A stretch of 64,000 bases of DNA from Bifidobacterium lemurum (GTDB lineage: Bacteria > Actinomycetota > Actinomycetes > Actinomycetales > Bifidobacteriaceae), in NCBI RefSeq assembly GCF_014898175.1, contig NZ_CP062948.1:2604001-2668000 (forward strand). The letters run 5' to 3'. The notes under the pieces were generated by a model. That model was not told where the DNA came from. It was given only the letters and a program-made list of their open reading frames with translations, and searched no databases. Both the position numbers and the translations under genes were made by a program. Of the stretch, positions 17,041 to 26,646 are shown piece after piece. Position 1 is the stretch's first letter; the number at the start of each line of letters is the position of its first letter.

Positions 17041-19443
17041 TCAGGCCGCGGCTTCGGCGTTCTGCGCGAGCTCGTGCAGCTTGGCGCTGTATTCGCGCTG
17101 CACCTTCTTCTCCAGCGAGGTGGCGACCAGTCCGGACGGGGCGAACCACTGGGATTCGACGAACGGCTCCTCGCTGGTGGTTTCGACGCCCACTTTGCCC
17201 GAGATCAGCGTCTTGGCGACGACCACGATGCCGACGATCAGGAACACGCCCATCATCACGAGGAAGAACACGCTCAGCACGCCGTCGAGGTAGGCGTTGC
17301 TCAGCGCGGCCCTCGCGTTGGCCAGCGCCTCGCCCTCCAACGCGCCGGATTCAATCTGCGCGCGGTAGTTGGCGGCGGTGGTGAAGTAGCTTAAGGGTCC
17401 GAAGATCTTCTGGAAGTCGGCGGTGAAGGTCACGGCGACATCCCACACAAGCGGAATGACGGGGATCCACGCGTACTTGGCGCGGCCCATCTTGACCACG
17501 CACACGGTCACCAGCACGAGGCAGGCGGCCGCGAGCAGCTGGTTGGAGATGCCGAAGATCGGGACCATGGCGTTGATGCCGCCGTTCGCGTCGGCCACGC
17601 CCATCCACAGCAGGCCGCCCCACAGCGCGGTGGCCACCAGCGTGGTGATGATGTTGCCGGGCTTCCAGGTGGGGTCGCCGAACTTCTTGAGCCGCTTGAC
17701 GTTGGCGAGCATCTCGCCGATCTGGTAGCGGGCCACGCGGGTGCCGTTATCCACGGTGGTGAGGATGAACAGCGCCTCGAACATGATGGCGAAGTGGTAC
17801 CAGAAGCCGAGCGATCCCTGGCCGCCCAAGTAGGACTTGAGGAAGTTGGCCATGCCCATGGCGAAGGTGGTGGCGCCGCCGGTGCGCGAGACGATGCTCT
17901 GCTCGCCGAGGTCCTCGGCGGCCTTGGTCAACGCCTCCTCGCCCTCGTAGACCACCGGATCGCCGTTCTCGTCGACCGACTCCCACGTGGTGGTCATCTG
18001 GTTGCCTTCGATGTCGGAGACCTGCATGTTCTCGGTGGCGGCGACGGCGTTGGCTTCGGCCGAGGCTTCGGCCGAATAGGATTCGCCGGCGGCGGCCTGG
18101 ATCTGCGCGGTCGACATGTTGGTGGCGAAGTACAGGCCCTGGCTCAGGGTGATCGCCGCGATGAGCGCAATCACGGCGGTGAAGGATTCGACCAGCATGG
18201 AGCCGTAGCCGATCATGCGGATCTGGTTCTCCTTCTCGACGGCCTTCGGGGTCAGGCCGGAGCTCACCGCGCCATGGAAGCCGGAGAGGGCGCCGCAGGC
18301 GATGGTGATGAACAGGAACGGGAACAGGTCGCCGGAGAAGGTCGGTCCGTTGGAGGTGAAGGCCAGTTCGGTCAGAGCCGGCACCTGCACGGAGGGATTG
18401 GCGATGAGGATGCCGATCACCAGCAGCACCAGCGTGCCGATCTTCATCAGCGTGGACAGGTAGTCGCGCGGGGTGACGAGCAGCCAGTGCGGCAGCGCGG
18501 CGGCGGCGAAGGAGTAGATCACCAGCGCGATCACCAGCTGCGGGGCGGTCAGGGTGAAGATCGGGGCGAGCACCGGCGAGTCGGCGATGTAGCCGCCGGC
18601 GACGATGTCGAGCACGAGCAGCACGAAGCCAAGCAGCGTGGTTTCGATGACGCGTCCCGGGCGCAGGAAACGCTGGTAGCAGCCCATGAGCAGGGCGATC
18701 GGGATGGTCATGCCGATGGAGAACACGGCCCACGGCGAGGAGGCCATGGCTTTGATGGCCACGAGCGCGAGGAAGGCCATGGCGATGGCGGTCATCACCA
18801 CCAGGAAGATCGACAGGATCATGCCGCCGAACTTGCCCATCTCATCGGTGGCCATCTGGCCGAGGGAGCGGCCGCGGCGCTTGGCGGAGATCCACAGCAC
18901 CAGCATGTCCTGCACCGCGCCGGCGAGGATCACGCCGAGGATGATCCACAGCACGGAGGGCAGGTAGCCCATCTGCGCGGCCAGGATCGGACCGACGAGC
19001 GGGCCCGCGCCGGAGATGCCGGCGAAGTGCTGGCCGAAGAGCACGCGGCGGTCGGCGCGTTCGAAGTTCGCGCCGTCGTGCACGCGTTCGGCCGGGGTGG
19101 CGTTCGCGTCGTCGGTGCGCATGATCTTCATTTGGATGTAGTACGCGTAGAAACGGTAGGCGATGGCATAGGAGCACAGCGCCACGATCACGAACCAGAT
19201 GGCGCTGATCTGTTCGCCGCGCGAGACGGCGAGGATGGACCAGCCGATGGCGCCGACGATGGCGATGGCGGCCCACAGCAGGGCCTTGGGCCAGGTCCAC
19301 ACCATCTTCGGGCGCACGCCGACGGGCAGTCCCTTACTGTTGCGGATGACGCGCTCGGCCTCGGCCGGCGTATAGTCGTTCTCGAATTCCAGCCTGCCTG
19401 GCGCTGGCGCTTGGGCGGCTGCGGATGACGCAACGTTCGTCAT
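17041..19443 (-). CDS. cstA: CstA-type carbon starvation transporter
   Basis: An 800-residue membrane protein with about 16-18 hydrophobic segments. The CstA signature is clear: HFAGISGAGPLVGPILAAQMGY as blocks HFAGISGAGPLVGP and LAAQMGYLPS (near residues 138-165), with AGAVQDMLVLW and SGFHGAVSSGLTPK. Members import peptides or pyruvate, usually when carbon is short. It is about 100 residues longer than the E. coli protein, partly because of an acidic Ala/Glu-rich insert at about residues 445-520. A CRP/GlxR-like site lies about 130 bases upstream. ybdD follows. Confidence 0.92.
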   Translation of the reverse strand: MTNVASSAAAQAPAPGRLEFENDYTPAEAERVIRNSKGLPVGVRPKMVWTWPKALLWAAIAIVGAIGWSILAVSRGEQISAIWFVIVALCSYAIAYRFYAYYIQMKIMRTDDANATPAERVHDGANFERADRRVLFGQHFAGISGAGPLVGPILAAQMGYLPSVLWIILGVILAGAVQDMLVLWISAKRRGRSLGQMATDEMGKFGGMILSIFLVVMTAIAMAFLALVAIKAMASSPWAVFSIGMTIPIALLMGCYQRFLRPGRVIETTLLGFVLLVLDIVAGGYIADSPVLAPIFTLTAPQLVIALVIYSFAAAALPHWLLVTPRDYLSTLMKIGTLVLLVIGILIANPSVQVPALTELAFTSNGPTFSGDLFPFLFITIACGALSGFHGAVSSGLTPKAVEKENQIRMIGYGSMLVESFTAVIALIAAITLSQGLYFATNMSTAQIQAAAGESYSAEASAEANAVAATENMQVSDIEGNQMTTTWESVDENGDPVVYEGEEALTKAAEDLGEQSIVSRTGGATTFAMGMANFLKSYLGGQGSLGFWYHFAIMFEALFILTTVDNGTRVARYQIGEMLANVKRLKKFGDPTWKPGNIITTLVATALWGGLLWMGVADANGGINAMVPIFGISNQLLAAACLVLVTVCVVKMGRAKYAWIPVIPLVWDVAVTFTADFQKIFGPLSYFTTAANYRAQIESGALEGEALANARAALSNAYLDGVLSVFFLVMMGVFLIVGIVVVAKTLISGKVGVETTSEEPFVESQWFAPSGLVATSLEKKVQREYSAKLHELAQNAEAAA

Positions 19444-19568
19444 GATTCCCTCGTTCGTGATTCTCTCGTGTTATCTCTGTGAATCGGCCACAGTGGGTAT
19501 TCCGTGGCTCCCATCACGCTAACCCCCACATATTGCCCCGAAAGAAAAAGTCCACTATATGAGCGGAC

Positions 19569-19584
19569 TATGAGCTAGCTCACA
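19569..19584 (-). promoter_or_regulatory. CRP/GlxR-like binding site between cstA and the LytTR operon
   Basis: Read on the minus strand, TGTGAGCTAGCTCATA matches the actinobacterial GlxR/CRP consensus TGTGANNTANNTCACA at all but one defined base. It contains the perfect palindrome TGAGCTAGCTCA (19571-19582). It is 126 bases from the cstA start and 34 from the response regulator start. CRP-type control of cstA is known in other bacteria. Confidence 0.5.
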
Positions 19585-19617
19585 TATGATGGACGATAGA
19601 GAGAGGCAGGTGAACCG

Positions 19618-20328
19618 GTGTTGCATATAGCGATTTGCGACGATGAAAAAGCTTTTGTTCAACATTTGACCGGCCTATTGAACCAATACGGCAAAGAGAC
19701 GGGACTGGGCATAAAGATCACTCCCTACTATGACGGCATGGAGCTGATCGAGCAATACGATCCCACCATAGATCTGATTTTCCTTGATATTCGCATGAAG
19801 CTGGTGAACGGCCTTCACGCCGCCGAACGCATCCGGCGGATGGATGAACGCGTGGGGATTATTTTCCTGACCACGCTCACGCAGTACGGGCTTGAGGGAT
19901 ATAAGTATCAGGCGACCAACTACATCATCAAACCTTTACAGTACGCCCGTCTGAAATCGGAGCTGGATAAATTCGTAGAGCGCAGACGGAAAGAAGACGA
20001 TCCTTCTCTGGTGATCGCCAACGACACGGGAAAATACAAGGTTCCCCTGAAATCCATCCGCTATATTGAAACCTTCAACCGCAACCTGATGTTCCACACC
20101 GAACAAGAAAACATCATCTGCTACAAAAGCATGAAGGAAATGGAACGGGCACTGCGCGATAACGACTTTGTGCGCTGCCATACCAGCTATATTGTCAATC
20201 TGTTTTATGTGAAAGGCATTAAAAAGCTGGATATTGAATTGATTTCAGGCGAGACCATTCCCATCAGCCAGCCGAAGCGCAAAGAATTTATGGAGCGTCT
20301 GGCTGACTATTGGGGAGATATGTTATGA
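19618..20328 (+). CDS. LytTR-family response regulator
   Basis: AgrA-like regulator of 236 residues starting at GTG 19618. The receiver domain has acidic D8-D9, phosphoacceptor D57 and the conserved K near 105; the LytTR DNA-binding domain begins at about residue 132 (YKVPLKSIRYIETFNRN, DNDFVRCHTSYIVNL). LytTR proteins bind short direct repeats. It overlaps the histidine kinase gene by 4 bases (ATGA). Codon and base use is more AT-rich than in cstA next door, so the four-gene block 19.6-25.0 kb was probably acquired from a Firmicute. Confidence 0.9.
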   Translation: MLHIAICDDEKAFVQHLTGLLNQYGKETGLGIKITPYYDGMELIEQYDPTIDLIFLDIRMKLVNGLHAAERIRRMDERVGIIFLTTLTQYGLEGYKYQATNYIIKPLQYARLKSELDKFVERRRKEDDPSLVIANDTGKYKVPLKSIRYIETFNRNLMFHTEQENIICYKSMKEMERALRDNDFVRCHTSYIVNLFYVKGIKKLDIELISGETIPISQPKRKEFMERLADYWGDML

Positions 20329-21617
20329 CATGGGCATATCAGATTCTAGATATACTTTCAACGGCGACAGAAGCCATTTCAGTGTATCTATTCTGCTCAT
20401 GGCTGTGTAAGAAGCCTCGTTTTAGCGCCTTCACCAATAAATGCATTATTATAGGCGTATATTTTCTCAGTATTTATGCTATGACATGGTTTACTGAGTT
20501 GGGCGCATATAAAATTCCCGTTCTTATCATTGTCGGTCTGACTGTAATACAAATATGCTATGCAGACTCATTTGTCACATGCGGTATTTGCTATGAAGCC
20601 TACCTGATTTCGATACCAGTATTAACCGAAGGCCTAGGAATGCTGATAGGATACGCTTTCTATCAGGACGATATTATTGTTGCGATTGACGGCGATTCCC
20701 TCATGCGCTGGGAAATATATGCGATTATTTTGATCGCACGAATTATAGTTTTATGCCTTTCATATCTGATGTGCAGAAATTTCACTTATCAAGTGAATTA
20801 TAAAGACTTTATCTTGCTGACGACGGTATTTATTTTCGCAATAGTGTTTTTTATGTCAGATGTTTATATGCATTTGAACTTGGGAGTTGCGGGAGACAGA
20901 CTCCACTATATTGTTTCAACGGCTCTTCCTGCGGCCGGCATTATGACATTTCTCTATGCGAAAAACACCATGTATCTGCGGGAACAGGAACAGCGAGGCA
21001 AACTGCAGATCGCACAGCTTCAGCAGCAGTTCGCTTACTATCAGGAGAAAATGAAAGATGAGGAACGGGTTCGTTCCATCTACCACGATCTGAAAAACCA
21101 TTTGCTTGTTATGGAAAACAGGCAGAACACAGAAGAAACACGTCAGATGGCGAAAACGCTGCGCTCCCAAATTACAGCCTATGAGGACTATGCGCATACA
21201 GGAAATGATTTTCTGGACATCATCGTAAAAGATAAGGCGGCAAAGGCCCGCGAAAAGCAGATTGATTTTTCCGCTATGGTCGACTTTCACGGAATCGACT
21301 TTATAGAGCCGCTGGATATCAGCACCATCTTCGGCAACGCCATTGACAATGCGATAGAGGCCAGCGAAAAACTGCCGGAATCCAAACGCTTGATTACCGT
21401 TAAGGCCGAACGCTTCCGGGATATGCTGCTTATCACCGTGGAAAACAATACGCCACCGGGGAACCATCTCACCGAGAGAACCACAAAGCAAGACCGCTTG
21501 GTGCATGGCTTTGGGATTCCCAATATCAAAAAAGCCGTAGAGAAATACGGCGGCCAGTGCAGCTTCCAACAGGAAGAAGGAACCTATCGGCTGAATATTC
21601 TGATTCCTTGCCCTTAA
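20325..21617 (+). CDS. AgrC-type GHKL sensor histidine kinase
   Basis: 430 residues: six or seven membrane segments (about 8-28, 38-56, 66-85, 92-115, 135-157, 168-188, 200-220), a coiled coil (about 222-250), an H-box SIYHDLKNHLLVMENR with His264 as likely phosphoacceptor, and a GHKL ATPase domain with the N-box TIFGNAIDNAIEAS near 335-348. This is the layout of kinases that sense peptides (AgrC, and those tied to bacteriocin systems). ATG 20325 overlaps the regulator stop. It is followed by a strong terminator, so the transporter genes downstream use their own promoter. Confidence 0.9.
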   Translation: MTWAYQILDILSTATEAISVYLFCSWLCKKPRFSAFTNKCIIIGVYFLSIYAMTWFTELGAYKIPVLIIVGLTVIQICYADSFVTCGICYEAYLISIPVLTEGLGMLIGYAFYQDDIIVAIDGDSLMRWEIYAIILIARIIVLCLSYLMCRNFTYQVNYKDFILLTTVFIFAIVFFMSDVYMHLNLGVAGDRLHYIVSTALPAAGIMTFLYAKNTMYLREQEQRGKLQIAQLQQQFAYYQEKMKDEERVRSIYHDLKNHLLVMENRQNTEETRQMAKTLRSQITAYEDYAHTGNDFLDIIVKDKAAKAREKQIDFSAMVDFHGIDFIEPLDISTIFGNAIDNAIEASEKLPESKRLITVKAERFRDMLLITVENNTPPGNHLTERTTKQDRLVHGFGIPNIKKAVEKYGGQCSFQQEEGTYRLNILIPCP

Positions 21618-21620
21618 TCG

Positions 21621-21660
21621 AAAACGCCGCTTCTTTGCGAAGCGGCGTTTTCTGCTCTTT
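21621..21660 (+). terminator. Intrinsic terminator after the AgrC-like kinase
   Basis: AAAACGCCGCTTC-TTTGC-GAAGCGGCGTTTT forms a strong stem with a short loop, followed by CTGCTCTTTTTT. It separates the two-component genes from the ABC genes. Confidence 0.9.
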
Positions 21661-21781
21661 TTTCGACGGAAGATCATAGTTTTTTCATCGTCAATATTAG
21701 ATTACGCATTTTCCATTGCGCCTTTCTTTTGCCTGGATACGGTAAGAGCAAATCCAGAAAAAGAAAGCGAGGCTATGGTAT

Positions 21782-22447
21782 ATGAGCATTTTGAGCACCA
21801 AACAATTGACGAAGCAATACGGCGTTGAACCGATCAACGTCAAGGCTCTGGACAGCGTGAGCATTTCCATCGAGCCAGGCGAATTCGTTGCCATCATCGG
21901 CACATCCGGCAGCGGGAAATCCACCCTGCTGAATATGTTGGGCGGCTTAGACCGCCCCACTTCCGGAACGGTCAAGGTGGATAACTATGAACTGGGCAAG
22001 CTGAGAGACGAGGACTTGACCGTATTCCGCCGCCAGCGGATCGGATTCATCTTCCAGAACTACAATCTGGTTCCTGTTCTGAATGTGTACGAAAACATTG
22101 TCATGCCCATTCAGCTTGGCGGGAAAAAGCCGGATACGCAATTCATCAAGGAGATTGTGGCGTTGCTGGGGCTGGAAAAGAAACTCTACAACATGCCCAA
22201 CACCCTTTCCGGCGGCCAGCAGCAGCGGGTGGCCATCGCAAGGGCATTGGCCAGCAAACCGGCCATTATCCTTGCCGACGAGCCGACCGGCAATCTGGAC
22301 AGCAAAACCAGTGACGAAGTGATCGAGCTTCTGAAAGTCACCAGCCAGAAATTCCATCAGACCATTGTGATGATTACCCATAACCCGGAAATCGCAGCGC
22401 GGGCGGACCGCACCATCCACATTGAAGATGGCCGGATTGCGCAGTAA
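21782..22447 (+). CDS. MacB/BceA-type ABC transporter ATP-binding protein
   Basis: 221 residues, the usual size. Walker [11 protein letters not shown]-loop [10 protein letters not shown], signature [15 protein letters not shown], Walker [14 protein letters not shown] and H-loop MITHNPE are all present. LolD/BceA-type ATPases of this kind partner with FtsX-fold permeases, here the next gene 12 bases downstream. With the AgrC/LytTR pair this resembles peptide-sensing resistance or immunity modules of Firmicutes. Its own promoter must lie in 21661-21781. Confidence 0.92.
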   Translation: MSILSTKQLTKQYGVEPINVKALDSVSISIEPGEFVAIIGTSGSGKSTLLNMLGGLDRPTSGTVKVDNYELGKLRDEDLTVFRRQRIGFIFQNYNLVPVLNVYENIVMPIQLGGKKPDTQFIKEIVALLGLEKKLYNMPNTLSGGQQQRVAIARALASKPAIILADEPTGNLDSKTSDEVIELLKVTSQKFHQTIVMITHNPEIAARADRTIHIEDGRIAQ

Positions 22448-22459
22448 GGCGGCGACACC

Positions 22460-25021
22460 ATGAAAGAACAGAAATCAATCATCCGCACATTGACAAACCG
22501 CAGTTTCAAAGCGAATACAACCCGCAACCTGATTGCCGTCTTCGCCATCGTCCTAACAACGGTTATGTTCACATCCCTGTTTGTCCTGTCGCAAAGCATG
22601 GTGAGCAATATACGGAACATGAATTTCCAGCAGGCTGGATACAACAGCCATTTGAGCTCCGGCACCATGGCGGACGCCGATGTGGAGAAAATCATCACCC
22701 ACAAAGCTGTTCGGGACTACGGTAAAAGCACGATCATCGGCGTGGCCGAGAATAAGGAATTGACCGGGCGGCAGGTGGAAATCCGCTATGCCGACGAACA
22801 CTACGCCCGTTCCAGCTTTTCCTATCCCACAACGGGAACCATGCCGGTGCAGGAAAACGAGATCGCGTTGGATACCATCACCCTTGACAAGATGGGGCTG
22901 CCCTATGAATTAGGGCAAGAAATCACCCTTGAATGGCGCAGGGATTTAACTTCTGATGAATACACCACCAGCACCTTTGTTCTCTCTGGCTATTGGAACG
23001 GTAATTCCGCCGCTATGGCAAGTATGGCATGGGTTTCCGAAGCCTTTGTACAAATCCAGTGCTCCGGTATTGACCAGGAAGCGCAACTTGCGAACGGGCA
23101 GGTTTTGGGAACCACAATGCTCCACCTTGATCTTCACAGTGACAGTGACCTGGAAGGGACGGCGGAGCGGATCGCAGCCGACACCGGACTGTCCGACGTG
23201 TCCTTTTCCCCCAATGCGGCCTATGACGCCACCATGAACCAGAACATCATCCGCGAAGTGCTGCCGATGGCAATTTGCATGGTATTGGTATTTGCCAGCG
23301 GGTATCTGATCATCTACAACATTTTCCAGATTTCCGTCGCCGGCGACATCCGCTTTTTTGGCAGGCTGAAAACACTAGGAACCACCAAAAAGCAGCTTAA
23401 GACGATGATCTACGGGCAGGCCAACCGTTTGTCGCTGATCGGCATTCCTATCGGGCTGGGAATCGGGTATCTGCTGGGAGCCGTGTTGGTGCCCGTGATG
23501 ATAACCGGAACAACAGGAGAGGCACAAGCAGCGGTCAATCCCTATATTTTCATTGGTTCTGCGGCGTTCGCCTATCTGACCGTTCTGATCTCCTGCATGA
23601 AGCCCGCCAAAATCGCCGGCAAGGTTTCCCCGATGGAGGCCCTGCGCTACACCGACGCAGACACCGTCAGCACACGGAAAATCAAGAAAAGCACCGGTGG
23701 TGCAAGCATCCCGAAGATGGCGTTGGCCAATTTGGGTCGGAACACGAAGCGCACCATTACGGTGATCTGTTCCCTGACGCTGGGGCTTGTGCTGCTTTCC
23801 TGCGTTTATGCGAAAAACGCCAGCTTTGATATTGATAAATACATGGGCCAGACGGTTATCAGTGATTTTGAGGTAGAGGACAGCTCGATTTCCTCCACCT
23901 TCGGAACCTATAATCCCTACGGCACAACCATTTCCCCGGAGCTGGTACAGAACATCGAGGGGCTTTCCGGACTGGAAACCACGGGGCGTTTGTATTCACA
24001 AGTATTCACCCACCAAATCGGGGCCTCCGCCCTTGAAAATATCCAGACCTATTACCATGCCGACGATCGAATCGCCTACATTGAAGCAACGGATGCGGGG
24101 CTGGCCGAAGCCTACCATGACATGATCGAGAGCGGCGAGTGCGTTTCCATGCTGTACGGCGTTGACGGCCTGATATTGGATACGTTCGCCCAAGATGGCC
24201 GGATATTGGATGGCACCTTTGATAAGGATGCATTCCTGTCCGGAGGCTATGTGGTGATGGAAGCGGCCACCGGCGCAGAGGACAGTGAGAAGGAAACCCA
24301 GCCGACCTATTCCGTCGGGGATATGGTGGAGCTGGACGGACGGCAGTATGAAGTGATGGCGATTGTGGCGGATATCCCCACGATCACGGAGGGTGTCAAC
24401 AGCAGTACGCAGGATTTCCTTTCGTTCTATCTTCCGGCGGACACATTCCGGGAGACGCACCCGGACAACACCCTGCGAAAGCTGTTCTTCGATGTGGCGG
24501 AGGAATACCAGCCACAGGCGGAAAACATGCTGGTCGACTACCGCGATAATGTGGATAAATCCCTGAACTATACTGCGAAATCCACTCTGATTGAGCATTA
24601 TCAGGAACAAACACGGGCCAATACGGTCATGGGCTTCGCCATCAGCTTGATCATCGCCTTTGTCGGCATTTTGAACTTCATCAATTCCATGCTGACGGCG
24701 ATTGTCTCCCGACGGAAAGAATTCGCCATGATACAGAGTATCGGCATGACAAAGCGACAGCTTCGGCGCATGCTGATCGATGAGGGCCTGTATTACGCCG
24801 GAGGCACCTTGTTGGCATCCTACGTTTTGGGCGCTCTGGCCGTGGGAATTGGCGTCCGCATGATGGTCTCGAACGATTGGACGGCGACATTCCACTTCAC
24901 GCTGTTGCCGCTGGTGATCTGTACACCGGTGTTGATTGCGCTTGCGATTCTGATCCCCTATATCTGTTTCAAGAATCTGGAGAAGCAAAGCATTGTGGAA
25001 AGACTGAGGGCTACCGATTGA
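22460..25021 (+). CDS. FtsX-family ABC permease (large, two FtsX domains)
   Basis: 853 residues. An N-terminal membrane segment (about 22-43), an extracytoplasmic domain, three segments at about 270-390, a further single segment (about 430-450), a second large extracytoplasmic domain (about 460-720) and three C-terminal segments (about 720-845). This is the duplicated FtsX plan of lipoprotein/bacteriocin-type transporters; it lacks the 10-segment BceB layout. It is paired with the preceding ATPase. The substrate could be a host-defence or bacteriocin peptide, by analogy only. Confidence 0.88.
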   Translation: MKEQKSIIRTLTNRSFKANTTRNLIAVFAIVLTTVMFTSLFVLSQSMVSNIRNMNFQQAGYNSHLSSGTMADADVEKIITHKAVRDYGKSTIIGVAENKELTGRQVEIRYADEHYARSSFSYPTTGTMPVQENEIALDTITLDKMGLPYELGQEITLEWRRDLTSDEYTTSTFVLSGYWNGNSAAMASMAWVSEAFVQIQCSGIDQEAQLANGQVLGTTMLHLDLHSDSDLEGTAERIAADTGLSDVSFSPNAAYDATMNQNIIREVLPMAICMVLVFASGYLIIYNIFQISVAGDIRFFGRLKTLGTTKKQLKTMIYGQANRLSLIGIPIGLGIGYLLGAVLVPVMITGTTGEAQAAVNPYIFIGSAAFAYLTVLISCMKPAKIAGKVSPMEALRYTDADTVSTRKIKKSTGGASIPKMALANLGRNTKRTITVICSLTLGLVLLSCVYAKNASFDIDKYMGQTVISDFEVEDSSISSTFGTYNPYGTTISPELVQNIEGLSGLETTGRLYSQVFTHQIGASALENIQTYYHADDRIAYIEATDAGLAEAYHDMIESGECVSMLYGVDGLILDTFAQDGRILDGTFDKDAFLSGGYVVMEAATGAEDSEKETQPTYSVGDMVELDGRQYEVMAIVADIPTITEGVNSSTQDFLSFYLPADTFRETHPDNTLRKLFFDVAEEYQPQAENMLVDYRDNVDKSLNYTAKSTLIEHYQEQTRANTVMGFAISLIIAFVGILNFINSMLTAIVSRRKEFAMIQSIGMTKRQLRRMLIDEGLYYAGGTLLASYVLGALAVGIGVRMMVSNDWTATFHFTLLPLVICTPVLIALAILIPYICFKNLEKQSIVERLRATD

Positions 25022-25025
25022 CATT

Positions 25026-25064
25026 GTTCATGCGGTCAGCGCAACCGTCACTGACCGCATGAAC
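25026..25064. terminator. Bidirectional hairpin after the ABC permease
   Basis: GTTCATGCGGTCAG and CTGACCGCATGAAC are perfect 14-bp arms around an 11-base loop, placed between the permease stop and the converging membrane-protein gene. Confidence 0.7.
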
Positions 25065-25080
25065 AGCAAATGAACTACGA

Positions 25081-25980
25081 TCACTCCTCGTCGACGGTTT
25101 CGGCGTCGGCCGAGCCGTCGGGTTCGTCTCCCGTATCGCCGGATTCGTCGGAGCCATCGCTTTGCGAGGAGCCGTCCGTCGCCTCGTCCTTCAGCACGTA
25201 ACGGCCGCCCTCGGTGGCGCAATCCTTGCAGGCGCGGGTCTTATGGTTGTCCGCGAACGCCTCCTCGATGGTGCCGGAGTAGATTTCGGCGGAACGCTTG
25301 AGATGCGGGCAGTCCGGATTGAAGTGGTACACGTCGCCGGACGCGGTCCAGTACACCTCGCCGTCGTCGGCGAGCTGCGCGGCGGCGACCTCGGCCTGAT
25401 CGTATGCCTCGGAGGTGGTAGGCTGCCAGTTGGCGCCACCAAGACCGGCCGCGACCAGCGCGACGCCGGCCACGATGGAGCATACGGTTTTGGTTTTCTT
25501 GTCGAGATCTTTGTTCGTCAGGGTCAGCAGGACGATCGGAGCGAACGCGATCACCGCGATGATCACGCCGAGTTCGGTCTGGACCCAATAGGCCACGGCG
25601 TTCTTCTTGGATGCCGGATCGATGCTGTTGGCGCGGTTCCAGGTCAGCGAGCCGGCCAGTACGAATCCGAAGTCGACCACCAGCAGGATGATGATCCACC
25701 ACATGCGGTCGAGTCCGGGGAAGTTGAAGGTGCCGTTCATCTCCAGCACGGCCAGCACCTCCATCACGATGCCGACCAGCCATAGCACGAACGCCACGAC
25801 GCGCAGCGGCATGGCCTGTGAGCGGCGACGCTCGTGCGAGGCGTCCAAGTCGACGCCCGAGACGCTGTGGGCTTTCACATCCGTGACGCTCTCACCGGTG
25901 GAACGGTCGATGAACCTGCGGTCTTTGGGATCGTCGACGCGCTTGCCGACGCGCTTCGCCGGGCTCTTCTTCTCTGCCAT
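25081..25980 (-). CDS. Membrane protein with a C-terminal Cys-pair domain
   Basis: 299 residues. A charged N-terminus of about 55 residues precedes four membrane segments (about 58-78, 90-110, 130-155, 165-185). The C-terminal cytosolic or outside domain has YHFNPDCPHLKRS (Cys near 222) and KTRACKDCATEG (two Cys near 249-252), reminiscent of Ada-type zinc-binding knuckles, followed by an acidic tail rich in Asp, Ser and Glu. ATG 25978-25980 is chosen because GGAGAG lies 6 bases upstream. Function unknown; it may bind a metal. It is divergent from a small conserved gene. Confidence 0.65.
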   Translation of the reverse strand: MAEKKSPAKRVGKRVDDPKDRRFIDRSTGESVTDVKAHSVSGVDLDASHERRRSQAMPLRVVAFVLWLVGIVMEVLAVLEMNGTFNFPGLDRMWWIIILLVVDFGFVLAGSLTWNRANSIDPASKKNAVAYWVQTELGVIIAVIAFAPIVLLTLTNKDLDKKTKTVCSIVAGVALVAAGLGGANWQPTTSEAYDQAEVAAAQLADDGEVYWTASGDVYHFNPDCPHLKRSAEIYSGTIEEAFADNHKTRACKDCATEGGRYVLKDEATDGSSQSDGSDESGDTGDEPDGSADAETVDEE

Positions 25981-26180
25981 GATGCTCTCCATCGTCGAAT
26001 TACAGGCAACAACCGCGATTATATGGACGCGAATCATCCCCCGACGGGGAGCAGGCGGCGCAACATACCTGAAAGCGGTACGCATCCGTACGAAGATCGC
26101 GCAAGTCGGCCAGTCAAACATCTTCCAGCGTGCGACGATGGACCAGTCAACACACATCAGAGCGAAGAAAGGGTGCGCCC

Positions 26181-26489
26181 ATGACACAGAAAACAACCGG
26201 TGACGCCGGACATCAGCAGATCGTCGATCAGCTCGCCAGCGCCATCAAAGACAATCCGCAGATGCTGAAGTCCTTCGGCGTCGACCCCGGTGCCATGATC
26301 GAAAAGGTGACCGGCATCAAGCTTGGCGACGAGCAGGTGGCCGAGGTCGTCGGCGCTCTTACCTCCGCTTTGCAAGGCAAAGGCTTCGACATCGGCGATT
26401 TGGGCGATCTCGCGCAGAATCTCATGAAGGGCGACGCCCTACAGTCGATTCTCGGATCCGTCGGCGGTCTGTTCGGCGGCAAGAAGTAA
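26181..26489 (+). CDS. Small conserved-looking protein of unknown function
   Basis: 102 residues, hydrophilic at first and Gly/Leu-rich at the end (SILGSVGGLFGGKK). Helical segments carrying DNPQMLKSFGVDP and LGDEQVAEVVGALTSAL are regularly spaced. I do not recognise a family. AAAGGG precedes ATG 26181; upstream frame extensions lack a ribosome binding site. It is followed by a clear terminator, so it is a single-gene transcript. Confidence 0.6.
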   Translation: MTQKTTGDAGHQQIVDQLASAIKDNPQMLKSFGVDPGAMIEKVTGIKLGDEQVAEVVGALTSALQGKGFDIGDLGDLAQNLMKGDALQSILGSVGGLFGGKK

Positions 26490-26546
26490 CGGCGAACCCA
26501 TGCGGGGCCTGAGACCTCCCGCCCAAGGCTCCCGCATCGTACAAAC

Positions 26547-26572
26547 TAGGCACCGCCCCGGAGCGGTGCCTA
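26547..26572. terminator. Terminator between the small protein gene and the GH13 gene
   Basis: TAGGCACCGC-CCCGGA-GCGGTGCCTA has perfect 10-bp arms 58 bases after the small-protein stop. Confidence 0.75.
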
Positions 26573-26646
26573 CTTCCGTCCACGCGCCCCGCATGGAACA
26601 ATGGTGTCGACAACCTGACCGACGGACCCGACCGACGGGAGATATG

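Noticed and set aside
17794..19428. 544-codon open frame opposite cstA
   Set aside because: Antisense shadow of CstA with no recognisable domain or start signal.
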